A stretch of DNA of 39,773 nt from Ignavibacteria bacterium RIFOXYB12_FULL_35_14 (GTDB lineage Bacteria > Bacteroidota > Ignavibacteria > Ignavibacteriales > Ignavibacteriaceae). The position numbers and the translations under genes were made by a program. The stretch is taken from contig MHAR01000015.1 of NCBI GenBank assembly GCA_001803045.1, positions 1 to 39,773 of the forward strand. Reading direction: 5' to 3'. Of the stretch, positions 24,561 to 32,153 are shown piece after piece. The notes beneath the pieces are model-generated. The model ran no database searches. It had not been told where the DNA came from and saw only the letters and a program-made list of their open reading frames with translations. The first letter of the stretch is position 1. Each line of letters starts with the position of its first letter.

Positions 24561-24573
24561 CGTCAATTGACGG
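24561..24573. promoter_or_regulatory. Palindrome upstream of the nap operon, possible NtrC-type enhancer site
   Basis: CGTCAATTGACG (24561-24572) is a perfect 12-base palindrome followed by G, and overlaps a second inverted repeat GACGG-TTGC-CCGTC (24569-24582). It resembles the site at 17303-17315 (CGT, central A, TGACGG) and lies 61 bases before the -24 element, as does that site. Confidence 0.45.
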
Positions 24574-24633
24574 TTGCCCGTCTTGAGTTACAATTCACAG
24601 TTTAAATAAACACTCGCAAACCCACTTTCTCCA

Positions 24634-24649
24634 TGGCATAATATTGGGG
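24634..24649 (+). promoter_or_regulatory. Sigma-54-like promoter before the porin/nap operon
   Basis: TGGCATAATATTGGGG: a good -24 element (TGGCAT) and a GG at the spacing of the -12 element (GG-N10-GG), the same GG-N10-GG form as the promoter at 17377. The -12 half is poor against the TTGC consensus. The transcript would start about 45-50 bases before the porin ATG. Confidence 0.35.
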
Positions 24650-24708
24650 AAAATAATTTGATGCTATAAGTGTCATTTAACAACATTCATATAATGGAGG
24701 TAAACTTT

Positions 24709-26190
24709 ATGAAAAAAATGCTATGTACTATTGTGTTTTTTCTGTTTGCAGTACAAATAAATTTTGCTCAGGACGTAATAAAAACTGAGCTCAAATTTAA
24801 CGGTCTTTATAATGCTTGGGGACAAATGCAAAATGATTTCACAATGGGTAAAACCGAATACAGAGATCATTATTTCGTTCAAATGTTCAGACTCAATTTC
24901 TCCTTCAATTATGGGGATAACCTCAAAGCAATCACACGGTTCGATTTGGGACAAGGTTGGTGGGGAGTTGATAACGAAACTCCTACGTATTCAGGTGCAA
25001 GCGGTATGTTTGATAACAAGGATACGCATTATCTTTTGCACGTGGATCATGCCTATATTTGGTTTAATGTTCCCTCAATATCAACTGCTTTCAACGTTGG
25101 CCGGTTTAACTGGTCTGCAGGCAACAAGCTTGTTCTCGATAACAATTATGATGGTATAAGTGCTCAGATTAAAGTTGGAGAAACCGACAATATTAAAATT
25201 GGTGCTGCAAAAATTTCTGAAGGTGTTTTAAGCATTTCAGATCTTCCCAAAGTTTCACCACCTGATTCAAAGGGCGGTTATGATGCCCGTGATGCTAATT
25301 TATTTACAGCATCTTACAATACAAAGTTTGCGGCTACAAATCTTGAATTTTATGGAATGTATTACAACGATGCATCCATCAATGATTCTACAGCTTACCT
25401 TATTGACGGTATTTACTATAATAGACCAAGATTTACTCCACAAGTTACATCACTAGGAATTGTTGGTGCTGCTGGTACAACTAAAATTGACAAACTGACT
25501 CTTAATTACGAAGCTAATTATCTTATCGGAAAAGATGACATTAATAATCAAACCTACGCTGGAAAATTGAATACATCAACAACAGCATTAGATCCGCTAA
25601 AATATGATAAAAACAACAGCGATTTAGCCGGGTACAACTTATACCTTAAACTAGATTATGCGGCTGCAGATGCAGTAAGTGTCGGTTTAGTTGCAGGTAT
25701 GGGCTCAGGTGATGACGATCCGACAAGCGGTAAGGGTAATGTTAATAAGCTTCGTACGGCAGGATTCTTCTACTTAACAGAAATGTGGGAAGATTCTATT
25801 ATGCCGGATGAAGAAGGAATTACTCCTCAGGGATTAGGAGCTCCAAACATTAGAGCTTACAGAGAACTTGAAAATACTACGGCTCTCCAGGTAAACAGCA
25901 CCATAACGCTAAATCCAAAATGGAAATTATTCGGTTCTTTCACTTACTTAAGATCGACGAAATCGGTTTATGCCTGGACAAGTGCGGGTCCTGATCTTTC
26001 TAAAGCTGCATCTGACTTGGGTTGGGAAGTGGATTTAAAAACAGATTATAAAATTTATGACAATCTAACCTTCACATTCAGAGCAGGCTACTTTTCACCA
26101 GGTACTGCAGCTAAATATTTAATTCTTGGCAGCGATACCGGGCATCTGTCCCCCTGGGAATTGAAATCCGAAATTACTTTTGTCTTCTAA
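24709..26190 (+). CDS. Outer-membrane porin-like beta-barrel protein
   Basis: A 493-residue protein. The ATG at 24709 follows TGGAGG and begins a signal peptide (KKMLCTIVFFLFAVQINFAQ), cut at about residue 20; the frame is open a little further upstream. The mature part alternates polar and aromatic residues (YNAWGQMQNDF, FRLNFSFNYGDNLKAITRF, YNLYLKLDYAAADAVSVGLVAGMGSG) and ends in Phe (ITFVF), typical of an outer-membrane barrel. I do not recognise a specific family. As the first gene before napM and napA it may let nitrate or nitrite into the periplasm; that is inference from position. Confidence 0.8.
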   Translation: MKKMLCTIVFFLFAVQINFAQDVIKTELKFNGLYNAWGQMQNDFTMGKTEYRDHYFVQMFRLNFSFNYGDNLKAITRFDLGQGWWGVDNETPTYSGASGMFDNKDTHYLLHVDHAYIWFNVPSISTAFNVGRFNWSAGNKLVLDNNYDGISAQIKVGETDNIKIGAAKISEGVLSISDLPKVSPPDSKGGYDARDANLFTASYNTKFAATNLEFYGMYYNDASINDSTAYLIDGIYYNRPRFTPQVTSLGIVGAAGTTKIDKLTLNYEANYLIGKDDINNQTYAGKLNTSTTALDPLKYDKNNSDLAGYNLYLKLDYAAADAVSVGLVAGMGSGDDDPTSGKGNVNKLRTAGFFYLTEMWEDSIMPDEEGITPQGLGAPNIRAYRELENTTALQVNSTITLNPKWKLFGSFTYLRSTKSVYAWTSAGPDLSKAASDLGWEVDLKTDYKIYDNLTFTFRAGYFSPGTAAKYLILGSDTGHLSPWELKSEITFVF

Positions 26191-26208
26191 AAAAATTGTG
26201 AGAAAAAA

Positions 26209-26592
26209 ATGAAAAGAAAAATTTATTTGATTTTAATAATTCTGAGTTTCGGACTTTTATCAGCCGGTTTTATAAATAATACCCAGTCTGAAAATCAAAA
26301 TAGTTTACTCTTAAAAGACAAACACCCTAAAGTTGATTGGACAATAGGATGCACTGAATGTCACGAAGAAATCACACCCAAAGTTTTTAAGGATTGGAAT
26401 ATGAGCAAGCATGGTCAAGTTGGATTTGGCTGCTTTATATGTCATGGAGATGGGCAGGAAGAATTTAATGCTAAAGGGAAAGATAACGGGTGTTTGGGCT
26501 GTCATTCGGCAATGGAAGTTAATTTTAAAAAAACTAAAGTTAAATCATGTTTCGATTGCCATAACGGGCATACTTTAAAATTTCATAATTAA
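26209..26592 (+). CDS. napM: Small tetraheme periplasmic cytochrome c (NapM-like)
   Basis: A 127-residue protein with an N-terminal hydrophobic signal or anchor (IYLILIILSFGLLSAGF) and four CxxCH motifs starting at C48, C75, C95 and C114. Additional His residues (KHGQ, CHNGH) can serve as distal ligands. In Desulfovibrio-type nap operons a tetraheme cytochrome, NapM, precedes napA and feeds it electrons; here the order cytochrome-napA-napD-napG-napH is the same, so the name is by synteny and heme count. napC and napB are not in the window. Confidence 0.8.
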   Translation: MKRKIYLILIILSFGLLSAGFINNTQSENQNSLLLKDKHPKVDWTIGCTECHEEITPKVFKDWNMSKHGQVGFGCFICHGDGQEEFNAKGKDNGCLGCHSAMEVNFKKTKVKSCFDCHNGHTLKFHN

Positions 26593-26611
26593 GAGTTGGA
26601 GGAAAATTAAA

Positions 26612-28876
26612 ATGTCAATTTCAAGAAGAAATTTTTTAAAAGCTTCCGCACTTACAGCCGCGGCAGCAGCAATTGGAGTTGAACCTTTGCACAAAAGCAG
26701 TGTATTGGCAGCAGCCGTTCAGGAAAGCGTTGTCTGGTATAAATCTGTATGCCGCTTTTGCGGTGTTGGATGCGGCGTTATGCTGGGGGTTAAAGATGGA
26801 AAACCGTTCGGGATAAAAGGCGATAAAGAATGTCCGGTAAATAAAGGTCTTCTTTGCGTTAAAGGTTTTTATCTTCACAGAATGATAACTGCAAAGAATC
26901 GCCTCCTGCATCCTCTGGTTAGGAAAAATGGGAAGCTTGAAAAAGCTTCCTGGGATGAGGCTATGGATTTAGTTGCCTCGAGATTTAAAGAAATCTTAGA
27001 AAAAGATGGTCCTAATGCCCTTGCTTATTATGGATCCGGACAGGCACAAACAGAGGAGACATATCTTGCCCAACGTTTGTTCAAAGGTTATATCGGAACA
27101 AATAACGCTGATGGTAACCCGAGACTTTGTATGGCAAGTGCAGTGGGTGGATACACTACTTCTTTTGGTGCTGATGAACCAATCGGAACTTACAAGGATA
27201 TCGAACATTGCAATTTGTTTCTGATTATCGGATCAAATACTGCTGAAGCACATCCTGTTATATTTGACCTGTTAGTTCAAAGGAAAAAAGACAGTCCTTC
27301 TTGTAAAATCATTTTCATTGATCCAAGAAAAACTCCGACAAACAGAATAGTTGATCTTCATCTTCAGGTTAAACCGGGTTACGATCTTGCTATTATGCAT
27401 GCAATTGCCCGTCAGTTAATTAAAGATGGTTATACAGATGAGCAGTTTATTAAGGATAGTGTTAATTTTAGTAATGGTAAAGATCCAATTACCTATGATG
27501 ATTATAAAGCATTCCTGGAAAAATACACACCCGAATATGCGGCTGAACAAGCCGATATAAACCCTGCTGATATTGTTAAAGCCGCAAGAATGTTTGGTGA
27601 ATCACCAACTGCAATGACTATGTGGTGTATGGGGGTTAATCAAAGAGTTGCAGGAGTATTCCTTAATAATCTAATTCATAACATTCATCTTCTCACAGGA
27701 AAATTAGGTAAACCTGGTTGTGATTCATTCTCATTAACCGGTCAACCTAATGCCTGTGGTGGTGTGCGTGAGGCCGGGGGACTATGTCATATTCTCCCGG
27801 GACACCGTTTGGTTGCCAATGAACAGCACAGAAAAGTTGTTGCTGAAATCTGGAAAACTTCTCCGGATAAAATTCAGCCAACTCCCGGTAAACATACTGT
27901 TGCGATGTTCGGAGCTGCTGCAAAAGGTGAAATTAAAGGGATGTATATTCTTTGCACTAATCCTGCACAATCACTTCCTAATCTGAATAAGTATATCCCT
28001 GGTATGAAGGATACTTTCTTAGTTGTTGCAGAATCTTTCTATCCAACAGAAACATCAAAGATTGCCGATGTAGTATTGCCCGTTGCATTCTGGGGCGAGA
28101 AAGAAGGTGTTTATGGATGTACAGAAAGAAGATCGCAGCATCTTGCAAAAGCATTGAATCCTTCCGGTGAATCGCGCTGGGATGGTGATGTTATCGTAGA
28201 TCTTGCTAAACGAATGGGATATGGAAAAGGGTTCGAGCACTTTAAAGGTCCGGAAGATGTATGGAGTGAATATCAGAAAACAACTGCCGGTACTGATATG
28301 GATTTATCAGGTGCTACTTATGACAGACTCAAAAAAGTCAGAGGTCTCACTTGGCCTGTTCCTGATACAAGTCATCCGGGAACCTGGCATAGATTTACAG
28401 AAGGCGATCCATACTTCCCTAAAGATAAAGCCGGCAACAGAAGAATGTATTTCTATGCTAAACCTGATGGTAAGGCTGTTATATTTGCCCGCCCTGATAA
28501 AGGTCCTGAAGAACCTGTTTCTGCCGAATATCCGGTTGTGCTTACAACAGGCAGAATACTGGAGCAATGGCATACAATGACTATGACCGGACAAATTCCG
28601 GAGTTAGTGAGAGCTAATCCTGTTCCTTATGCTGAACTTAATCCGGATGATGCAAAATTATGGGGAATAAAAAACCGCGATAAGGTTAAAATAATTACAC
28701 GGCGTGGTTTACTAACTGTAAAAGCTAAAGTTATCGATCGTACTCGCAAAGGAACTATTTTTATTCCTTGGCATTGGCCTGAAAGTTTAACCAATATTCT
28801 TACTATCGACGCAGTGGATCCGGGATCATTCGAGCCTGAATATAAAGTGGCTGCGTGTCAAGTTGCAAAAGCATAA
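26612..28876 (+). CDS. napA: Periplasmic nitrate reductase catalytic subunit
   Basis: A 754-residue molybdopterin enzyme with a Tat signal (SRRNFLKA at 4-11). The [4Fe-4S] ligands are C47, C50, C54 and C82, with K84 as the conserved electron-relay Lys. The molybdenum ligand is probably C173 in NPRLCMASAV, the Cys that marks NapA rather than formate dehydrogenase (Sec/Cys in another context) or arsenate enzymes. Other NapA segments are WCMGVNQRVAGVFLNN, LTGQPNACGGVREAGGL and TTGRILEQWHTMTMTG. Its length fits the monomeric, Desulfovibrio-type NapA (about 755) rather than the longer E. coli enzyme. It reduces nitrate to nitrite in the periplasm using bis-MGD, made by the moa/moe/mob genes of the window. 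Confidence 0.93.
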   Translation: MSISRRNFLKASALTAAAAAIGVEPLHKSSVLAAAVQESVVWYKSVCRFCGVGCGVMLGVKDGKPFGIKGDKECPVNKGLLCVKGFYLHRMITAKNRLLHPLVRKNGKLEKASWDEAMDLVASRFKEILEKDGPNALAYYGSGQAQTEETYLAQRLFKGYIGTNNADGNPRLCMASAVGGYTTSFGADEPIGTYKDIEHCNLFLIIGSNTAEAHPVIFDLLVQRKKDSPSCKIIFIDPRKTPTNRIVDLHLQVKPGYDLAIMHAIARQLIKDGYTDEQFIKDSVNFSNGKDPITYDDYKAFLEKYTPEYAAEQADINPADIVKAARMFGESPTAMTMWCMGVNQRVAGVFLNNLIHNIHLLTGKLGKPGCDSFSLTGQPNACGGVREAGGLCHILPGHRLVANEQHRKVVAEIWKTSPDKIQPTPGKHTVAMFGAAAKGEIKGMYILCTNPAQSLPNLNKYIPGMKDTFLVVAESFYPTETSKIADVVLPVAFWGEKEGVYGCTERRSQHLAKALNPSGESRWDGDVIVDLAKRMGYGKGFEHFKGPEDVWSEYQKTTAGTDMDLSGATYDRLKKVRGLTWPVPDTSHPGTWHRFTEGDPYFPKDKAGNRRMYFYAKPDGKAVIFARPDKGPEEPVSAEYPVVLTTGRILEQWHTMTMTGQIPELVRANPVPYAELNPDDAKLWGIKNRDKVKIITRRGLLTVKAKVIDRTRKGTIFIPWHWPESLTNILTIDAVDPGSFEPEYKVAACQVAKA

Positions 28877-28883
28877 TATAATT

Positions 28884-28908
28884 GGGTGACTGTGTTTAGC
28901 AGTCACCC
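28884..28908 (+). other. Intercistronic hairpin between napA and napD
   Basis: GGGTGACTG (28884-28892) pairs perfectly with CAGTCACCC (28900-28908) around a 7-base loop. The downstream TGCATTTTAAAA is a weak T tract. It may lower expression of napD onward or stabilise napA mRNA rather than end transcription. Confidence 0.6.
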
Positions 28909-28932
28909 TGCATTTTAAAAGGGAAGCTTAGT

Positions 28933-29190
28933 ATGATAATAGCAAGCATGATTGTTACAACGCAAAAGGGTATGGCAGAAGAAGTTGCACTGCAATTAAA
29001 ACGAGTGCCCAATCTTACTACTCACGGTGTGTACAAAGGTGATAATATTATAGTTGTAATGGAAGCTGAAAAAGAAGAAGAATTAGTGAACATGTCTCGT
29101 TATTTAATGAATGAGTTTGAAGATATACTGGGAACATACCCAACCTTTATGGCTTCTGAAGATGAGGTAGATGAAATAGAAGAAAAGTGA
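28933..29190 (+). CDS. napD: NapA maturation chaperone NapD
   Basis: An 85-residue soluble protein with the NapD pattern: IIASMIVTTQKGMAEEVALQLKRVPNLTTHGVYKGDNIIVVMEAE and a C-terminal acidic tail. NapD binds the Tat signal of NapA and delays export until the cofactor is inserted. It starts 42 bases after napA, with a hairpin between, and overlaps napG by 4 bases (GTGA). Confidence 0.9.
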   Translation: MIIASMIVTTQKGMAEEVALQLKRVPNLTTHGVYKGDNIIVVMEAEKEEELVNMSRYLMNEFEDILGTYPTFMASEDEVDEIEEK

Positions 29191-29705
29191 TATCGCTTTT
29201 AAAATTTTTACAAAGCATAATAACGGGAAAAACTCCTTTAAGACCTCCCGGTGCTCTGCGGGAAGAAGAGTTTTTAAAGCGCTGCATTAAGTGTAACAAG
29301 TGTGCACAAATTTGTCCATACTTCAGCATACGGATAGCACACGTGGAGTGGGGAAGAAGCATGGGAACACCGATGATATTTGCACGCGATATTCCGTGTT
29401 ATGTTTGTATGAAATGTACACCTGTTTGTCCTACAGGTGCATTGCAAAATGATGTGGTTGAAAAAGAAAATGTAAGGATGGGCATCGCAAAAATCAATGA
29501 AGAGAAGTGTCTGCCTTATTTAGATGTAATATGCCGCGCCTGTTTTGAAAACTGCCCGATATTCAGAGAGGCAATAATTCTTGTAGATGAGTTGCTTCCT
29601 AAAGTGATTGATGAAAAATGTATTGGTTGCGGAATTTGTGAAAGAGTTTGTCCCGTTGAAGGTTCCGCAATTATTGTTTACAGTAAAGAAGAAATTACGG
29701 TTTAA
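29187..29705 (+). CDS. napG: Ferredoxin-type protein NapG (four [4Fe-4S] clusters)
   Basis: 172 residues with four Cys clusters: C33-x2-C36-x2-C39-x3-C43, C71-x2-C74-x2-C77-x3-C81, a third at C108 and C116-x2-C119-x3-C123, and C145-x2-C148-x2-C151-x3-C155. The order and the AHVEWGRSMGTPMIFARDIPCYVC segment are typical of NapG. It passes electrons from NapH toward periplasmic Nap proteins. Unlike E. coli NapG there is no twin-Arg signal; the N-terminus is only MISLLKFLQSIITG, so export is unclear. The start is GTG at 29187. Confidence 0.9.
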   Translation: MISLLKFLQSIITGKTPLRPPGALREEEFLKRCIKCNKCAQICPYFSIRIAHVEWGRSMGTPMIFARDIPCYVCMKCTPVCPTGALQNDVVEKENVRMGIAKINEEKCLPYLDVICRACFENCPIFREAIILVDELLPKVIDEKCIGCGICERVCPVEGSAIIVYSKEEITV

Positions 29706-30620
29706 ATGCCCCGGGTAAAGAGAAATAAGTTTTATAATAAATTAAATACTTATAGAAAAAGTGTACAGCTATTTTCTCTGGCTTTTTTGGTGGCAGTTCC
29801 GATTCTGGTTGTCAACGGGATCTATTCCATTATTGGTAATCTTTATTCAATTACAATTTTTGGTGTTGATATTGTTGATCCGGCAATGGCACTACAGACA
29901 ACAATATTATCAAGAGAGTTAATCGAAGTACTTATTATTGGAATAATACTTCCTGTTCTGCTTGCGTTGATATTCGGAAAAGTTTTTTGCAGCTGGATGT
30001 GCCCGTTCAATACCATCTCGGAGTATTGGCAGAAACTAACAGCTAAACTTTTTAGAAAGAGATACAGAAAAATTAAGTTGCAGGTGAAAGATGAAAATCC
30101 GAACCCGGTTATTTTCTGGAGTATTTTAATTTCATTTTTTGTCCTCAGCATCATATTGGATTTCCCGATGATTACTTTCCTTTCTGCACCGGGAATCATC
30201 TCTTCCGAAATATCTCACTTTATAATGGGAATGGGATTTGGTTTAGAGCTGCTAATTGTTTTGATGATAATCTTTATTGAGGGAATATTATTCAAAAGGT
30301 ACTGGTGTAAATTTGTTTGTCCGGTCGGCGGGGTTCTCTCAATTTTCAGAGTTAAAAGAACAATGCATTTACACTATAATTCAGATTTATGTTCTTGTGC
30401 AGCCAGATCAGAGCCGTGCAGTTACAGTTGCCCTCTCAATTTGTCACCAAAGAGCAAAAACATTTATCCGTTCTGTTTCAACTGCGGCGAATGTATTAGA
30501 ATTTGCGAGAAAACTGGAAGCGGTGCTTTATCATTTAGCTTCGGCACAAATAATATGTCATATAAAAAGGGAATGAAAAATTCTCATAAAGAAGAAATTG
30601 AATTTTCAATTAAGGAATAA
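29706..30620 (+). CDS. napH: Quinol dehydrogenase membrane component NapH
   Basis: A 304-residue polyferredoxin membrane protein with about four helices. Typical motifs are [15 protein letters not shown] and [11 protein letters not shown] (the CxxxCP pair) and the C-terminal clusters [16 protein letters not shown] and [13 protein letters not shown]. NapH takes electrons from menaquinol and passes them to NapG. It abuts napG with no gap. It is distinct from the NapH-like protein at 15878, which has different ferredoxin spacing and an extra helix at the C-terminus. Confidence 0.92.
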   Translation: MPRVKRNKFYNKLNTYRKSVQLFSLAFLVAVPILVVNGIYSIIGNLYSITIFGVDIVDPAMALQTTILSRELIEVLIIGIILPVLLALIFGKVFCSWMCPFNTISEYWQKLTAKLFRKRYRKIKLQVKDENPNPVIFWSILISFFVLSIILDFPMITFLSAPGIISSEISHFIMGMGFGLELLIVLMIIFIEGILFKRYWCKFVCPVGGVLSIFRVKRTMHLHYNSDLCSCAARSEPCSYSCPLNLSPKSKNIYPFCFNCGECIRICEKTGSGALSFSFGTNNMSYKKGMKNSHKEEIEFSIKE

Positions 30621-30622
30621 AA

Positions 30623-30802
30623 ATGTTTGCAAATTTTGGAACGACAGAAATACTAATCATCCTTTTTGTAATATTGCTTTTATTCGGCGGAAAGAAGATA
30701 CCTGAACTTGCCAAAGGTTTTGGAAAAGGAATCCGCCAGTTCAAGAACGAAATTAAAGATGTTAAAGAAGAACTTGATATCAGAGAGGATATTAAAAAAT
30801 AA
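30623..30802 (+). CDS. tatA: Twin-arginine translocase subunit TatA/E
   Basis: A 59-residue protein with the TatA layout: N-terminal membrane helix ([17 protein letters not shown]), the hinge and amphipathic helix [20 protein letters not shown], and a charged tail ([15 protein letters not shown]). TatA forms the pore through which folded Tat proteins pass. It starts 3 bases after napH, so it belongs to the nap operon, whose catalytic subunit carries a Tat signal. tatB and tatC are not in the window. Confidence 0.92.
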   Translation: MFANFGTTEILIILFVILLLFGGKKIPELAKGFGKGIRQFKNEIKDVKEELDIREDIKK

Positions 30803-30830
30803 CGGACTAATTAAGTAGTAAAATAATTAA

Positions 30831-30950
30831 TTCTCCGAGCTTTATTCCCTAAAGATCAGTTTAGATTTATGGGAAGAAAGCCGATGGGTTTGATGAGAAA
30901 TCATCAAGCCTCCCACGTCCTGATATATCAGGACAAATTGGAAAGGAGAG
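30831..30950 (+). ncRNA. Moco/Tuco-type riboswitch before the TonB / membrane-transport operon
   Basis: TTCTCC (30831-30836) can pair with GGAGAG (30945-30950) as P1. Inside are P2 TTCCC/GGGAA (30845-30849 with 30871-30875), CCGAT (30881-30885), GGG with a TTGATGA-GAAA-TCATCAA hairpin (30886-30908), CCTCCC (30909-30914), a perfect GTCCTGAT/ATCAGGAC hairpin (30917-30934) and TTGGAAAGG (30938-30946). The core GGG - hairpin - GCCTCCC - TGGAAAGG matches the E. coli moaA molybdenum cofactor riboswitch as I recall it. It also shares CTCCGAG, CCGAT and AAAGGAGAG with the leader at 10007 that precedes moaA. Identification is by eye and by this pairing of leaders. Confidence 0.68.
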
Positions 30951-30966
30951 GTTGAACTTGAAGGTT

Positions 30967-30995
30967 AAACCTCATCTTTACGATGAGGTTTTTTT
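30967..30995 (+). terminator. Terminator of the second Moco-type riboswitch, with a visible antiterminator
   Basis: AAACCTCATC (30967-30976) pairs with GATGAGGTTT (30982-30991), followed by a T tract to 30995. GAGGTT at 30948-30953 can instead pair with AACCTC (30968-30973), and this antiterminator shares bases with the P1 strand GGAGAG. Folding of P1 would therefore favour the terminator: an OFF switch when ligand is bound. Confidence 0.8.
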
Positions 30996-31005
30996 GTTTG
31001 AGATA

Positions 31006-31605
31006 ATGATGAAAAAAGAAATAGATCAAAACGAATTTATATCTACCGCACTATTTGGGGCTTTGTGGGGTTTGATTGAAATTTCTCTAGGTACAATTTT
31101 ACACGCATCAAAAATTCCCTTCAGAGGAACCGTATTAACGATTATTGCAGTTGTAATAATTACTATCTCACGATCATTTATAAATTATAAGGGATCAATA
31201 ATTGCCATCAGTTCTGTAGCAGCAACTCTTAAATTAATTACACTGCCGGGATTCAACATAACTCCATTCATCGCAATAATGATGCAGGGTACAATTGCGG
31301 AGATTGTTTTTTCGTTCTTCACTTACAATTTAGTCTCATCCTTGTTTACTGGTTCGTTAATACTTCTTTATACATTAATTCACAGCTTAATTATGCAGGG
31401 AATATTCTTTGGGTTTGGTATTTACAATGTTTATCTGGAAATACTGAACAGCATTGGCAAAGCAATTAATTATGAGGGAGAAATATCTTTAATATTAATT
31501 CCGGTTATAGTTTTTCTATATATTTTTATTGGTGCCAGTGCGGGATGGTTCGGCTATGCAACAGCCAACCGGACAAGAGAAATTTTACAGGAAAGTGTCG
31601 TATGA
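31006..31605 (+). CDS. Integral membrane protein, ECF S-component-like, under riboswitch control
   Basis: About 199 residues with six hydrophobic helices. The frame is open from 30952, but that start lies upstream of the terminator; ATG at 31006 or 31009 is the first beyond it. Motifs shared with the paralogue at 20656: FGALWGLIEI, a helix with GTIAEIVFSFF, LIHSLIMQG and GASAGWFGYATAN. The size and helix pattern resemble small substrate-binding membrane components of ECF transporters, but no named family is certain. It overlaps the next gene by 4 bases (ATGA). With a Moco-type riboswitch above and a TonB receptor below, transport of molybdenum, tungsten or a pterin cofactor precursor is the best guess. 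Confidence 0.7.
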   Translation: MMKKEIDQNEFISTALFGALWGLIEISLGTILHASKIPFRGTVLTIIAVVIITISRSFINYKGSIIAISSVAATLKLITLPGFNITPFIAIMMQGTIAEIVFSFFTYNLVSSLFTGSLILLYTLIHSLIMQGIFFGFGIYNVYLEILNSIGKAINYEGEISLILIPVIVFLYIFIGASAGWFGYATANRTREILQESVV

Positions 31606-32153
31606 AGAATAAATATTTAGTACCCATAATTTTCATTGTAGCACTTTTTATTCCACTTGATTTTTCATTTTATTTTTTTCCCCCGGCAATTTTGTATTTG
31701 ATGTTCTTAGATATTCATCTTTTCTGCTTCTTAAGAAGAATATCTTTTCTTCTCTTTGTCATAATTCTACTTATTGTTCAACCAATGGTTATCGGTGAAA
31801 AGGATTTTCTTTTGCTCGGAATAAAATTTTCAACAAGCGGGTTTTATAACGGATTGATAATGATTTTTAGAGCGGTGGTTATGATTCCTGCAATTAATTA
31901 TTTATCAAAAACTGCCGGTAGAAAAAAGCTTCAAAGTTTATTTGCAAAACTAGGATTGAAAAATTATGATGAAATACTTGATCATTCACAAAAATTGTTC
32001 CCTTTATTAAAAGAGAAAACTAAGGAATTTTTTACAAAGGCAGAACGTAAAAAAATTTTTAATCCTATTGAGTTATCAGCACAGCTATTAGCTTTTTTAA
32101 TTAAAGCCGCTCATTCATATACAGCAAAAACTAAAGAAGAGAATGTTTTATGA
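31602..32153 (+). CDS. Small membrane protein, possibly ECF T-component-like
   Basis: About 183 residues starting at ATG 31602, overlapping the upstream stop as ATGA. The N-terminal 110 residues hold about four hydrophobic helices (YLVPIIFIVALFIPL, PAILYLMFLDIHLFC, RISFLLFVIILLIVQP, GFYNGLIMIFRAVVMIPAI). They are followed by a soluble Lys-rich part with LFAKLGLKNYDEILDHSQKLFPLLKEKTKEF, reminiscent of the LGLP..L segment of EcfT/CbiQ proteins. The clear ARG coupling motifs of EcfT are not seen. No ECF ATPase gene is next to it. It overlaps the TonB receptor gene (ATGA). Confidence 0.6.
   Translation: MKNKYLVPIIFIVALFIPLDFSFYFFPPAILYLMFLDIHLFCFLRRISFLLFVIILLIVQPMVIGEKDFLLLGIKFSTSGFYNGLIMIFRAVVMIPAINYLSKTAGRKKLQSLFAKLGLKNYDEILDHSQKLFPLLKEKTKEFFTKAERKKIFNPIELSAQLLAFLIKAAHSYTAKTKEENVL

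Noticed and set aside
26612-28876. Formate dehydrogenase or other molybdopterin enzyme instead of NapA
   Set aside because: The Mo-ligand context NPRLCMASAV, the length and the flanking napD/G/H genes all indicate NapA.
30952-31005. Upstream TTG start that would extend the membrane protein at 31006 by 18 residues
   Set aside because: It lies inside the riboswitch and terminator region; the ATG after the terminator is the sensible start.
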